Source of the DNA: Scleroderma bovista
Lineage: Eukaryota; Basidiomycota; Agaricomycetes; Boletales; Sclerodermataceae
Assembly (NCBI GenBank): GCA_037178675.1
Contig: JAYMGJ010000034.1
Location: forward strand, 1 to 64,000
Direction of reading: 5' to 3'
DNA: 64,000 bases
The notes under the pieces are model-generated. The model saw nothing but the letters and a program-made list of their open reading frames with translations. It had not been told where the DNA came from and did not search any database. A program made the position numbers and the translations under genes. Of the stretch, positions 56,101 through 64,000 are shown one piece after another; position 1 is the stretch's first letter, and every line of letters starts with the position of its first letter.

Positions 56101-56902
56101 TGGCCAGACAGAGCGATCCAACCAGACACTCGAACAGTACCTCCGCGTCTACTGCAACTACCAGCAGGACAACTGGGCGGACCTACTCCCTTTGGCGGAG
56201 TTTGCTTATAATAACGCACCTAGTGCTACCACCGGAGTTTCACCCTTCTTTGCCAACAAAGGTTACCACCCTAACATCTCCGTTTACCCAGAACGAGATA
56301 TGACCTCTGCACGGGCTCGTGATTACGCAGTCGACCTCGAGTCGCTGCATCAATACCTTCGAGAAGAAATGGCCAACGCGCAACTTCGCTACCAAGGTCC
56401 AGCTGATGCCAAACGTACTCCGGCACCGGACTTCAAGGTTGGCGATCAAGTATACGTGAAAGCCAAGTACTTCCGGTCAACTCGACCATCCAAAAAGCTA
56501 TCAGAGAAGAACCTGGGGCCCTACACTATCATCGCGCAAGTAGGCTCCCTCTCTTTTACGCTCCGTCTTCCAGATTCCATGCGCGCAGTTCACCCCGTCT
56601 TCCATGTCTCCCAACTCGAACCGGCCATACCTAATACCATACCAGGCCGGCTGCAACCTCCTCCGCCACCGGTCGAAGTAGATGGTGAACCGGAGTTCGA
56701 GATCTCTGAGATCCTCGACTCCAAGGTTGACCGTCGACGCAAAACGTGCAAGTTACTCTACTTGGTACGTTGGTCCGGTTACGAAGGAACTGACGAAGAA
56801 ACGTCATGGCTACTCGCCACGGAACTAGGCAACGCTACGGAACTGTTAGAAGATTATCATGTCCGGTACCCGGACAAACCCGGACCACTCGCGTCTATGT
56901 AA
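53183..56902 (+). CDS. Chromovirus Z pol: PR-RT-RH-IN-chromodomain
   Basis: Polyprotein in the -1 frame after gag; the first in-frame ATG is at 53294, but homology starts earlier (SCVDSGSAPKEARLN), so translation most likely enters by frameshift. Domains: protease LVDSGSTHCFVD (about 53345), RT with YLDDILIYSED (54479), RNase H VETDASDYAVAGIL (54917), integrase zinc domain HHDHPLSGHFG...CTSCARAK (55609-55745), core residues in MDFIEQL (55820), TSDRGTEF (56001) and DGQTERSN (56099), and a C-terminal chromodomain (LLYLVRWSGYEGTDEETSW, about 56752). Chromodomains of this class guide insertion toward heterochromatin marks. Intact over 1202 codons. Confidence 0.95.
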   Translation, partial: RVSSSRPSAQPASCVDSGSAPKEARLNASALFDPNSLMPYVSLLSHDIPKIRALVDSGSTHCFVDLQFAHKNNLTSYSVSPVQLRLFDGTSNYVITQAIDLSVQFPASGDVTPMTFYLAPLDSECSIVLGHNWLTRYNPLIDWVLSSLTFRTLAGSLPAPPSTPSPVLPGNSDSGLSGQSTPGLVPSVDTPVCNPPLISLINAAAFVRACSLEGSTKYQLQLRPVDSAKARSSSISTPPDLDIVPPEYRDYADVFSKAKASELPPHRDYDLKIELEEGTSPPLGTLYSLSPVELSALRTFIDENLTTGFIRPTASSHAAPVLFVKKKDGSLRLCVDFRGLNKITKKDRYPLPLISDLLDSPSRAKIYSKIDLRHAYHLVRIAPGDEWKTAFRTRYGSYEWLVMPFGLTNAPAAFQRFVNTVFADMLDVCVVVYLDDILIYSEDMESHQQHVREVLRRLRLHGLFAKPEKCEFHSDSVEYLGYRLSPEGLTMSPDKIQTISDWPEPRKVKDIQSFLGFANFYRRFIFNYSDIVVPLTRLTRKDAPWVFSEDCRRAFNALKHAFTTAPILTHFIPDTPIIVETDASDYAVAGILSITCSDGEIRPVAFYSRTLTAPELNYDTHDKELLAIFEAFRNWRHYLEGSASPIDVVTDHKNLEYFSTSKVLSRRQARWSEFLSQFNLVIRFRPGKLGAKPDALTRRWDVYPKEGDSGYARVNPQNLRPVFTQEQLTNSLRATILEFPVLRRAVAIMDVETLHNDILSALPSDPIAQIHLSDPPDSRWSADEAGFLRLDGRIYVPDLDGLRLRVLRYHHDHPLSGHFGQNRTLELIRRKYTWPGLRTFVKDYVRSCTSCARAKTPRHRPYGLLKQLPVPERPWNSISMDFIEQLPASTGFTAILVIVDRLSKQATFIPTHDTITSPELAKLFLLHVFSKHGVPAHVTSDRGTEFVSHFFRSLGKALDMRLHFTSGYHPEGDGQTERSNQTLEQYLRVYCNYQQDNWADLLPLAEFAYNNAPSATTGVSPFFANKGYHPNISVYPERDMTSARARDYAVDLESLHQYLREEMANAQLRYQGPADAKRTPAPDFKVGDQVYVKAKYFRSTRPSKKLSEKNLGPYTIIAQVGSLSFTLRLPDSMRAVHPVFHVSQLEPAIPNTIPGRLQPPPPPVEVDGEPEFEISEILDSKVDRRRKTCKLLYLVRWSGYEGTDEETSWLLATELGNATELLEDYHVRYPDKPGPLASM

Positions 56903-57070
56903 TAATACTCTCGCTCTCTGTTTCTCTTATCCGTTTCTTTTATCTGTTTCCCCTATCTGTTTCACTCTGTCTCTGTAATATCACTCACTCTCAAATCCAG
57001 CCACTTTTCTTTATAAACAAAAAAGTCAAACTAATTACACTTTCTATTTACAAAGTCCGGACCGGACCAC

Positions 57071-58095
57071 TTACTCCGGCACAGCGCCGCCAGGGTTCTC
57101 ATGCTCCTCTTGGAGCCCCTGGACTTCCTTTTCGACCTCCTCCGGGTCGACCTCCGCTTCGCTGTCCTCCGACTCCTCGTCTTCGTCCCAGGGCGCCGTA
57201 AAAAATCGGCACTCCTCGAGGAAGGTCTCGAGGCCGGCCGTCAGCCGCTCATTTCCCCTCGCCACCGAGCGAGTGGCATCCGCGACCCGGCGCATCTGCC
57301 CGGTCATCTCCTCGACGGCCCCGGTCAGCCTGTCCAGCCGCTCCAGGAACGGTCCAGGGTCAAACCCGGACCGTTGCCCAGACGGCCCCGGCACCTCGAC
57401 GATGTCGTCGTCGATGACGACCTTGGCGACCGTCTTCTTCTTTTTCCGCTTCTCCCCTCCTCGCGGCGACGTTGCGACCTCCTTCGCCTTGCCCTTCCCT
57501 TTGTCCTCTACCGGACCCGGACCTCCTACCTCCGGCCACTCGCACCGCTCCTTGAGCCCGGCGCACTTCATGCACGCGCGCTGCTTGGGCCTTTCCGGGT
57601 CTCGTTCGCACTTGGCCTTGTGCTTGGCACAACGAACGCACCTGCCAGGAAATTAATGAAAAATCGTAGAAGAAGATAAAAACTGCTTACCGGGCTTCCT
57701 CACTCCGGTCACCACTCGGACCTGCCTCCGGCTCCTCCCTCATCCTCTTCTTCGACGCCTCCTGCGCCATCGCTCTCTGCCTCGCTGCGACCTCTGCAGC
57801 CCTTCGCTGCACCTCCGCCCTGTCCTTCTCCGCTTGCTCACGCGCCTGGCGCTCCGCCTCCTCTCTCGCCTTCCGCTCCGCCTCCTCGCGAGCCCTTGCT
57901 CTCCGCCTCTTCCTTACGCTGCTTCTCCTCCCTCTTCACTTGCTTGCGACGACGACGTTCCTTCGCCTTAGCGTCGAGGACGTCGGACTCGTCCTCGCTA
58001 CCGGACTGAAGCTCCGGTGTTGGGGCCTTCGTCCAATCCCTGGACTCGGTGGCAGCAGAGGCGATGGGGCTGGTGGACTTAGCAGTGTTCGACAT
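57071..58095 (-). pseudogene. Antisense Zn2Cys6/coiled-coil gene of chromovirus Z
   Basis: Two-exon gene convergent with pol (its stop is 168 bp from the pol stop). ATG 58095 with TATAAAG about 51 bp upstream. Exon 1 (58095-57691) has MSNTAKSTSP, RDWTKAPTPELQSGSEDES and an Arg/Glu/Lys/Ala coiled coil. Intron 57690-57643 (GTAAGC...TGGCAG). Exon 2 (57642-57071) has C-x2-C-x6-C-x11-C-x2-C-x6-C, a Lys-rich KGKGKAKE stretch, a second helix (LERLDRLTGAVEEMTGQM) and an acidic end at GAVPE. The exon junction is in frame for the cysteine cluster. The coiled coil shifts frame once, near 57900, by what looks like one lost base relative to Y, so this copy may be disabled although gag-pol is intact. Role unknown. 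Confidence 0.62.
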
Positions 58096-58145
58096 GTTTT
58101 GATCGATGGCAGGAAACTGGGGGTAAGAGGCCAAACCGGTCTGAT

Positions 58146-58152
58146 CTTTATA
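58146..58152 (-). promoter_or_regulatory. TATA box of the antisense gene in Z
   Basis: On the minus strand CCTATAAAGATCAG, 51 bp before ATG 58095; same sequence and spacing as 22453-22459 in Y. Confidence 0.6.
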
Positions 58153-58260
58153 GGTCCAAATTTCGTACCCAGACAATCACTCCGGACTCCGCATTGTTCT
58201 AGGCGACCACACGACAGCCTCATTGGGGCCTCATGGGTTCGGCCCCTAAAAGGGGGATAC

Positions 58261-58893
58261 TGTTACGACCATGCCCAACTCCGGGTCTTATCCGGTCACT
58301 CCGGTCGCATCGCAGCTCTACAGCTCAACTCCGGTCGCTCAACGTTTACTCCGGTCGCGCTCGCGCAGATATCCTTCCGTTAAGTACGACCCTTGGTCTA
58401 TGCTCTATTCGTTCGTTACCACACCTCGCCGTTTACCCTGTCTTGACGTGAGTTCTCCGTGTACTCGATATATCTCCTACCTTGTATCATTTTCACCGGA
58501 CCTGGTTTATTTTACCCGGACCTGACTTTATTTTCGTCGGACCTGGTCTATCCCTTTCTCCGGTTATCCTTTGTCCGCCTTTTAGGCTGTTTACTTGTCA
58601 CCGTAAATACTCGTCCCTAGTTCTTACTTAGTATAAGTACTCTGTAGATTATCCTGTACACCTCAGTCTGAAATCATCTAAGTCACTACTCCTGATCCTC
58701 TGTCCGTCTCCGTCTCTATCTCCGTCTGACCGGAACCTACGCAAGGGATCAACGCTCGCCGTCCTTGTCGTTGAATCCAAACGGTCGCAACTCCGGCCCG
58801 GGCTAACCTCTGCCCAAACCTCTGACCTCCCCTCTCGTCCGCTTTCGTCCGGACTTGACCGGACCCCCTACCGGAGTAGACCCGGACTTGACA
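58261..58893 (+). repeat. 3' LTR of chromovirus Z
   Basis: Appears identical to 51033-51665 over 633 bp. Confidence 0.92.
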
Positions 58894-60135
58894 CTACTAG
58901 CCAGTATGCTACCGGTATGGTCACCACTGCTCAGTATACTACCGGTATGTGTAGCACCAGCCCACACAAGACTGGTATCCTTATTATTGGTCAGCACAAT
59001 ATGTATAATTATTACTAAATATGCAACTGATCTGGTCTGGTATCTAACAGTTGTGTTCTTAGACCATTATGTTTGTATAATGATTACCAGTCAGCCACAC
59101 TCCGGGTGTAGTCACCACCGGCTACATCGGTCTGATGAAGATTGCATTGGTACTACAAAAGTACTACACTACAGAAGAAATGGATCTAATTTTACTGTTG
59201 CCAACCATTGCGTCTCCTCCTTTTCTGCTGCTTTGGCCAATTCATCCCGGAATTTTGACCATACCTGGTGCTGCCGGACCAACTCCCTCCATCGGCTGGT
59301 GGCTTCCACCAATCTATTTGCATATTGGGTATATGCTGCAATTAGTTGGCTATCTTGCATGGGGTGGATTGGTTGCTCATTGAAAAAAGTCACCGATCTG
59401 GTGATTCACCTTGCCATTTCCACTGTGATTGTGTCAGACAGCATAACTGAAGGGCTCCAGACATACATTGTGTCACGGGTACATCTCCCTCCTGCACACC
59501 ACACCTTGCAGACTCCCTTGCTAATAATTCATAGAGCTCATCTAGTGGTATGCAAACAATAGGAATGGGTTCATAGGTGGCATATAGCAGAACCTACCAT
59601 CATCATTTCGCATCTCCGGAGATGCAGTATTGTGCTTTGAAGCTGGGGGTGTTGCAGATGCACGAAGTGGACTCTCAGTGAGATCAATAAAAACAGGGCC
59701 AGTGGTAGGTTTTGGCCAGACTGCATTGCTGTGGGAGGTATTTGTTCTGTCCGGTGAGTGCTATGGGGATCCGAGGGGGGGAACAAAGTCCCTGGACTGA
59801 CTCCTGCAAGGTGAATTGAGGCATGGAGTGGCAAGAGGAGTAAACACATGCATAGTAGTAGATGGTGAGCCGATTTGGGGTTGAAATAGAGAACCGGATG
59901 GTGAAGACATTGGTGATGCCGAAACCCATGAGTGCCACGCCACCGGTGAGTCAAATGGAGGGGGCGAAAGTGATGCAAATGAATTGGGAGATAATGGGGA
60001 TGAATTAGATATATCATGGGGGATGGAACAAGACCTTTCCGACATAGGGGAGAAAGCAATTATTGGTTCCGGCCCACAGGTGAATTTGGTGTCCTCGGAG
60101 AATGAGTGGAGAGGAGCCTCAGGAGTTGGGGACAA
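58894..60135 (-). other. Probable 5' exons of the split dioxygenase gene
   Basis: On the minus strand 60135-59761 encodes a Pro/Ser-rich segment (MSPTPEAPLHSFSEDT..., PQIGSPSTTMHVF). 59393-59169 encodes a helical segment (AAYTQYANRLVEATSRWREL). With Z removed, both would lie upstream of, and on the same strand as, the TET/JBP exons at 50979-49537. I do not recognise them as family N-termini, so linkage rests on order and strand. 58894-59100 shows ACCGGTATG repeats and no coding. Confidence 0.4.
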
Positions 60136-60848
60136 ATCAGGGGAGCCAATGGGGGTTCTGAACCTAGTGTGAAGCTTTCATCAGCACTTTGCTCATTGAC
60201 CGACATGGCATCCTCATCCTCCTCCACTGTGGTGAGTGAACTGGGGCATGAACTTCCACTGGGTGAAGGTTGAACGACTACAATAGTTTGTCACATATCA
60301 ATGGGAAATTATTGGGACTTACAGTGCTTCACCTGTCTTGTTGACGAGAACCTTACACATTTTGTTGAATGTTCGGTATCCATCAATGGAATTGTGTTTT
60401 GTGAGAGTAGAACAAATAGGATGCGAACAACCGGGTCAAGGGCAAGAACACCAAGGTGTATTATATAATCAATATGATCACCAGTGCAGTTTGGGTACCA
60501 ACAGCCAAGCAAGGACCGGTCACCGGTTCCACCACATTGTCATGTGTGAATTATGTTAATCACTATTATTCATGAGGTACATATGATTACCGGCGACTAA
60601 TTGAATTCACCGGTGTGTGTTTGTGGCACTGAAGCAACCGGTTATTGATTTTACATGTGTTCCATTTATCTTGTTTTTTGTCTGCATATCATAATTTGTA
60701 TTGGACCATTGTGCACAATACATGGGAATATGTTATGTAATCATTTTCAACAATATATAGTGGCCATACCGGCATATTTCCCTTGCCTTTCCTCCACCAC
60801 ATTCACTCCCATTGAATCCCATCGCATTCAACTGCAAAACCTTTATCC
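60136..60848. other. Divergent intergenic region
   Basis: Between the minus-strand Pro-rich frame and the Zn2Cys6 gene start. No supported gene. It contains several ACCGG words, of the kind frequent from 58900 to 61000. Confidence 0.4.
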
Positions 60849-63260
60849 ATGTCATCACAAGCCAATGCCTTAACCTCCTCCATCGGCACCGGTGAGGACC
60901 ATGTGAAGGCAATTGTTACCCAGGCAGCCAAGGTCATACGGCAATATACCGATGGTCTCAAATATAATAGCACTACGGAATACTGGAAGGAAACCACACA
61001 GGTTGTGTGGGATAGGCTGGTGAGTTATTAGTACATAGTTTGATATCTGTACCCATCAATCCCACAGAAAGAGGTCACTGCCATTGTAGATCAGTTGCTG
61101 GCCGGCTTTGCAATCCCAATCCATGTCATTGCGGCCAATGCCTTCATGGTGAGCCCCGACTCACTTCTTGAGGCGAAGAAATGGCCACCTTGGGAGCGCA
61201 TCCGTCGGGCAAAGGACAAAGACGTCGAGGATCACCCATGGTACAATCTCTGGGAGCCCACCCTGCCAGTTCCTCCTGCACCAACAACAACATCGGTAAC
61301 GCAGGTGAAAGGAAAGGAGAAGGAGAGGAATGAAGACATGGATAGTGGGAAATTAGGTGAGCACACCACATTTATAATCCCAATTGATTTCTGTTCTGAA
61401 GAGCCAAGGTGCAGAGCCAAGGTGCAGGAACCGAGGAGAGTGGTGGAGAGTTGGCAGGACGCCGGTCCCAATCCCAGCCGGCCGGTCCGTCTAAGAAAGG
61501 GAAGGAGAAGGCAAAGGTAGTGGAAGATCCACAAGGTCACATAAACCAGGGGATGTCTGGTAAGCAATATGACTGTTGGATTGACACGAAGGTGTTTTCT
61601 GATAAAGGTAATGTGCAGACAAGCAGGATGGTGGTGGCCCGGTGGTAAGACGCCGGTCTCGGTCCCGAGCGACCACGCAGTCAAAGAAGGGGAAGGAGAA
61701 GGAAGTGCAAATGCAAGTGGAAGTGGAGGGAGAGTCACAGAGCATGATCACTGGGGGGAAATTGGGTAAGTGAGGTGCCATTGATACAATGGAGTCAGGC
61801 ACTGATCAACTTGGAATGTAGACAATGAACAGGCCGGTGGAGAGCAGGCCAGAGGACGGTCTCTTTCCCGACAAGCCAGTGCATCAAATCGGAATCAGAG
61901 TAAATCCCGAGGACGCATGCCACATATTAAGTCTGCACCTACCATTGACAGCGAGGAAGATCCTGATATGCCACTGGTCAACCCCACTCAACCAAAAGCA
62001 TCATTCCTTGCACCAGTAGGATTTGGCCCTGTTCCACCAGAGGATTGGTGCGATCAATGTCGGAAGGGTGACAAAATGTGCTTGGTAAAGCCAGGTTGGG
62101 CTTGCTTAAACTGCAACAAGGTAAAGATGAAGTGCAGTTTGACCAACAGGCTTCGTGCCCAATCTTGGGCCCCATCTGAGGCAGCCACGACCACAACCCG
62201 GCGACATCGCTCCCCTTCCAGGGTTCCATCTGAGGCAGCCCCGACCACAACCCGGCGACGTCAGTCCCCTTCCAGGGTTCCATCGGAGATCGCCCCTGAT
62301 TTCACCCCACGGCCAGCAAAGCGACAACGGTCGTCCAGCATCCACCCTACTCCTGGACCATCGAAGGCCAAGGCAGGACAGGTTGAAAGGTCCTCAGGCA
62401 AAGGTGAGTATCATCCATGCTTTGTATCCTTGCATTCAAATCGCTGAACAGGTTTTGAAGTTTATATTCAAACACCTTCATTGTTGCCAAAATCAAAGTC
62501 CCGTGATACCAGTGTTGCCTCAACCTGTGCAGCATCTGCCACCGACCCTCCGACGACCCCATCTGCTGTTGCGAAATCCGGCATGACCGAGGGTGAGTGG
62601 TTGCAGGATGTGGAGGAGGAGGTCTTCCTTCTCAAGAAGGATATTGCGAGGATGAAGGAGGATACCGAGGAGAACATTATCCTTCTGAAGAGAGATAATG
62701 CAAGGATGAGGGTGGAGTTGGAGCAGAACCAGGAGGAGCTGGAGACACTCCGGGCACTTGTGGAAGCCATGCGCGAAGACCAGTTCCCCACTGCTCCTGC
62801 ACTCCGTGACCCTGCAGTACCTTCTCCGGTCGAATGTCCTCCACCTGGTATGCATGGATCTCTGCCTTCTGAACATTCTCAATGTCCCAACATTTCCCCA
62901 TCCATCCGGGCATTGTTAGATCTACCTGCAGGTTTGTGCTTTTGTTTTCCGATCTCTCGAATTCATGTTTTGAATGGTGCAGGTGACACTCCAGGTCCCA
63001 GTGCTGGTACCGACCACCAGGTATCTGCAATTCCGGCCTGTGTCCCTCTGGAGACCTCGGACATGGATATTTCAACAGCCTCCACCAACAGACCATCACA
63101 GGTGGATCCGACACCTGCTATTACCATGGGGATTCAGCCATCCTCCATCATTACCGTCAGTCCCCCTGCACCAGAACCTCAAGATGTTGGTACTCCAGCA
63201 TCAGAGCAACCAGATGTTGCATTGGGTGAAGGAGGTGGGGACTCCTCACATAAGGACTAA
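60849..63260 (+). CDS. Zn2Cys6 plus coiled-coil protein gene
   Basis: Multi-exon gene that appears complete. Exon 1 starts ATG 60849 (MSSQANALTSSIGTG); intron about 61021-61068. Exon 2 includes LLAGFAIPIHVIAANAFMVS and PWYNLWEPTLPVP. Short exons then carry SKKGKEK-type basic text, each followed by a GTAAGC/GTAAGT donor. A large exon (about 61822-62404) has GFGPVPPEDWCDQC, a cluster C-x2-C-x6-C-x7-C-x2-C-x6-C (about 62049-62135) of Zn2Cys6 spacing, and three tandem TTTRR-SPSRVPSE-like repeats. A further exon (about 62481-62932) has a coiled coil (EEEVFLLKKDIARMKEDTEE). Intron 62933-62983; the last exon ends at TAA 63258-63260. A nuclear DNA-binding role is suggested by the cluster only. No stops were found in the readable exons. 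Confidence 0.68.
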
Positions 63261-63512
63261 TTTTGTTTCATTGCCACAAACTTTGTATTTGTAGTACAAT
63301 TAGTATCCTTTGTTTGTGTAAGAATATATTCCTGTGCATGGCTATGATTAAATGTGTAAGTGATCTACTTGTATGCTTAGCACCGGTCAGTCAGGCCAAT
63401 GGCCCATTTCTTTACTTATAATTATTGTTGTACCATTGCCAATATTATCATGTGATGAATTACTAGTTCATATTTGTCACCCAACATTGGATACTACTGG
63501 ATGATGAATCCC
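63261..63512. other. 3' flank, AT-rich
   Basis: Likely 3' untranslated sequence of the Zn2Cys6 gene and intergenic DNA up to the LTR. No gene seen. Confidence 0.5.
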
Positions 63513-64000
63513 GGTGTGCGCCTAAGTGAGGGAAGAGGTCAGAACAACCAACAACCAACACCAAATGACAGCAATATGCGAGTGGTGGTCTTCCTTTGCG
63601 TTTCTGGTATTTAATCTCCTCAGAGGGATGTGCTGCACGCCTTCAGGCAGGATGCAGGAGGGAAGGGAAGGGCTTCTGATGGGGATGGAATGCGACTGGG
63701 GATGGTATTGACTCCTCTTCAGCCTACCACAGTGGTTAGGAAGAGTCCTGGGATAGAAGAGCGATGATAGATTGATGACAGGGGTGTAACAGCAGTGATG
63801 GAGCAACAGGGAAGCAAGGGGACAGTTCCTGCTTCAAGAATGCGATGGACAGTGATGGGATAGAGTGGACAGTGATGCTAGACTGCGCTTCAGCCTAGAG
63901 AAATGATCAGATACAAGATATATCTGATAAACAGCAATATAGGAGCTTTAGGCCAGCACTGAGTGACCTACAAGTCCAAAGACAGAGAGGGAGCTTATAG
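63513..64000 (-). mobile_element. Family C LTR, inverted, cut by window end
   Basis: It starts TGTGCGCCTAAGTGAGGG and continues past the window end. It matches 34175 back to 33946 and 17963-18012. Its layout (tandem CAACCAACAACC, GGTATTTAATCTCC box, GGAAGAGTCC, CCTACAAGTCC) parallels family A, so the two LTR families are related. Confidence 0.7.

Larger units (their letters stand above)
51033..58893 (+). mobile_element. Gypsy chromovirus Z (intact copy, 7861 bp)
   Basis: Same family as Y, on the + strand. LTRs 51033-51665 and 58261-58893 are both 633 bp and appear identical by eye. Gag and the 1202-codon ATG-to-stop pol frame are uninterrupted, suggesting a recent insertion. The flanks GCCTG (left) and CTACT (right) are not a target duplication. 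A purine tract AAAAGGGGGATAC precedes the 3' LTR. Confidence 0.95.

Overview
The window looks like a repeat-rich accessory stretch of an Agaricomycete (mushroom-forming basidiomycete) genome. The evidence is: short spliceosomal introns (about 45-60 nt) with GTRNGT donors; Plavaka-type transposase and DUF6830-like remnants; a DUF6532 gene; a NACHT-WD40 gene of the agaricomycete STAND type; a TET/JBP-type dioxygenase gene; and several gypsy and copia LTR retrotransposon families. No rRNA, tRNA or prokaryotic gene was seen.

Layout. 1-10525 is a decayed Ty3/gypsy element (family A, about 2.1 kb LTRs) whose 5' end lies outside the window. 10526-12391 is an array of about 171-bp modules, each carrying a short intron on the + strand, ended by an inverted solo LTR of family A (12392-14483). 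14761-16591 holds two copia-type LTRs around a transposase fragment, a half-tRNA-type primer site and an inverted copia gag fragment. 18390-20249 is a DUF6532 gene (minus) divergent from a Plavaka transposase gene (20580 onward). That transposase is split by a family A solo LTR (21687-31602), which is itself split by a gypsy chromovirus Y (21723-29592, minus, with a perfect ACATG target duplication). The transposase resumes at 31603 and ends at 33650. 35461-40550 is a NACHT-WD40 pseudogene (minus) with 12 near-identical WD repeats. About 40.8-48.6 kb is an old direct duplication with remnants of the ribosome-biogenesis gene RPF1. 49537-50979 is the catalytic part of a TET/JBP-like 2OG-Fe(II) dioxygenase gene (minus). 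51033-58893 is chromovirus Z, structurally intact with apparently identical LTRs. 60849-63260 is a multi-exon Zn2Cys6 plus coiled-coil gene (plus). The window ends in an LTR of a third family (C).

How the parts relate. Y and Z are the same chromovirus family: gag, an A-heptamer -1 frameshift site, then PR-RT-RH-IN-chromodomain. Between pol and the 3' LTR both carry a convergent antisense gene with its own TATA box and one intron, encoding an acidic/coiled-coil protein with a Zn2Cys6-like cysteine cluster. This antisense gene is the best candidate in the window for something not commonly described. A free-standing gene of similar architecture (Zn2Cys6 then coiled coil) sits next to Z and faces away from the TET/JBP gene region, which Z splits. 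Older elements have accumulated nonsense codons that mostly look like CGA to TGA changes, as expected from CpG methylation; Z pol has none.

Limits: exon boundaries and family names come from reading motifs by eye. LTR identity was compared by eye, not by alignment software.
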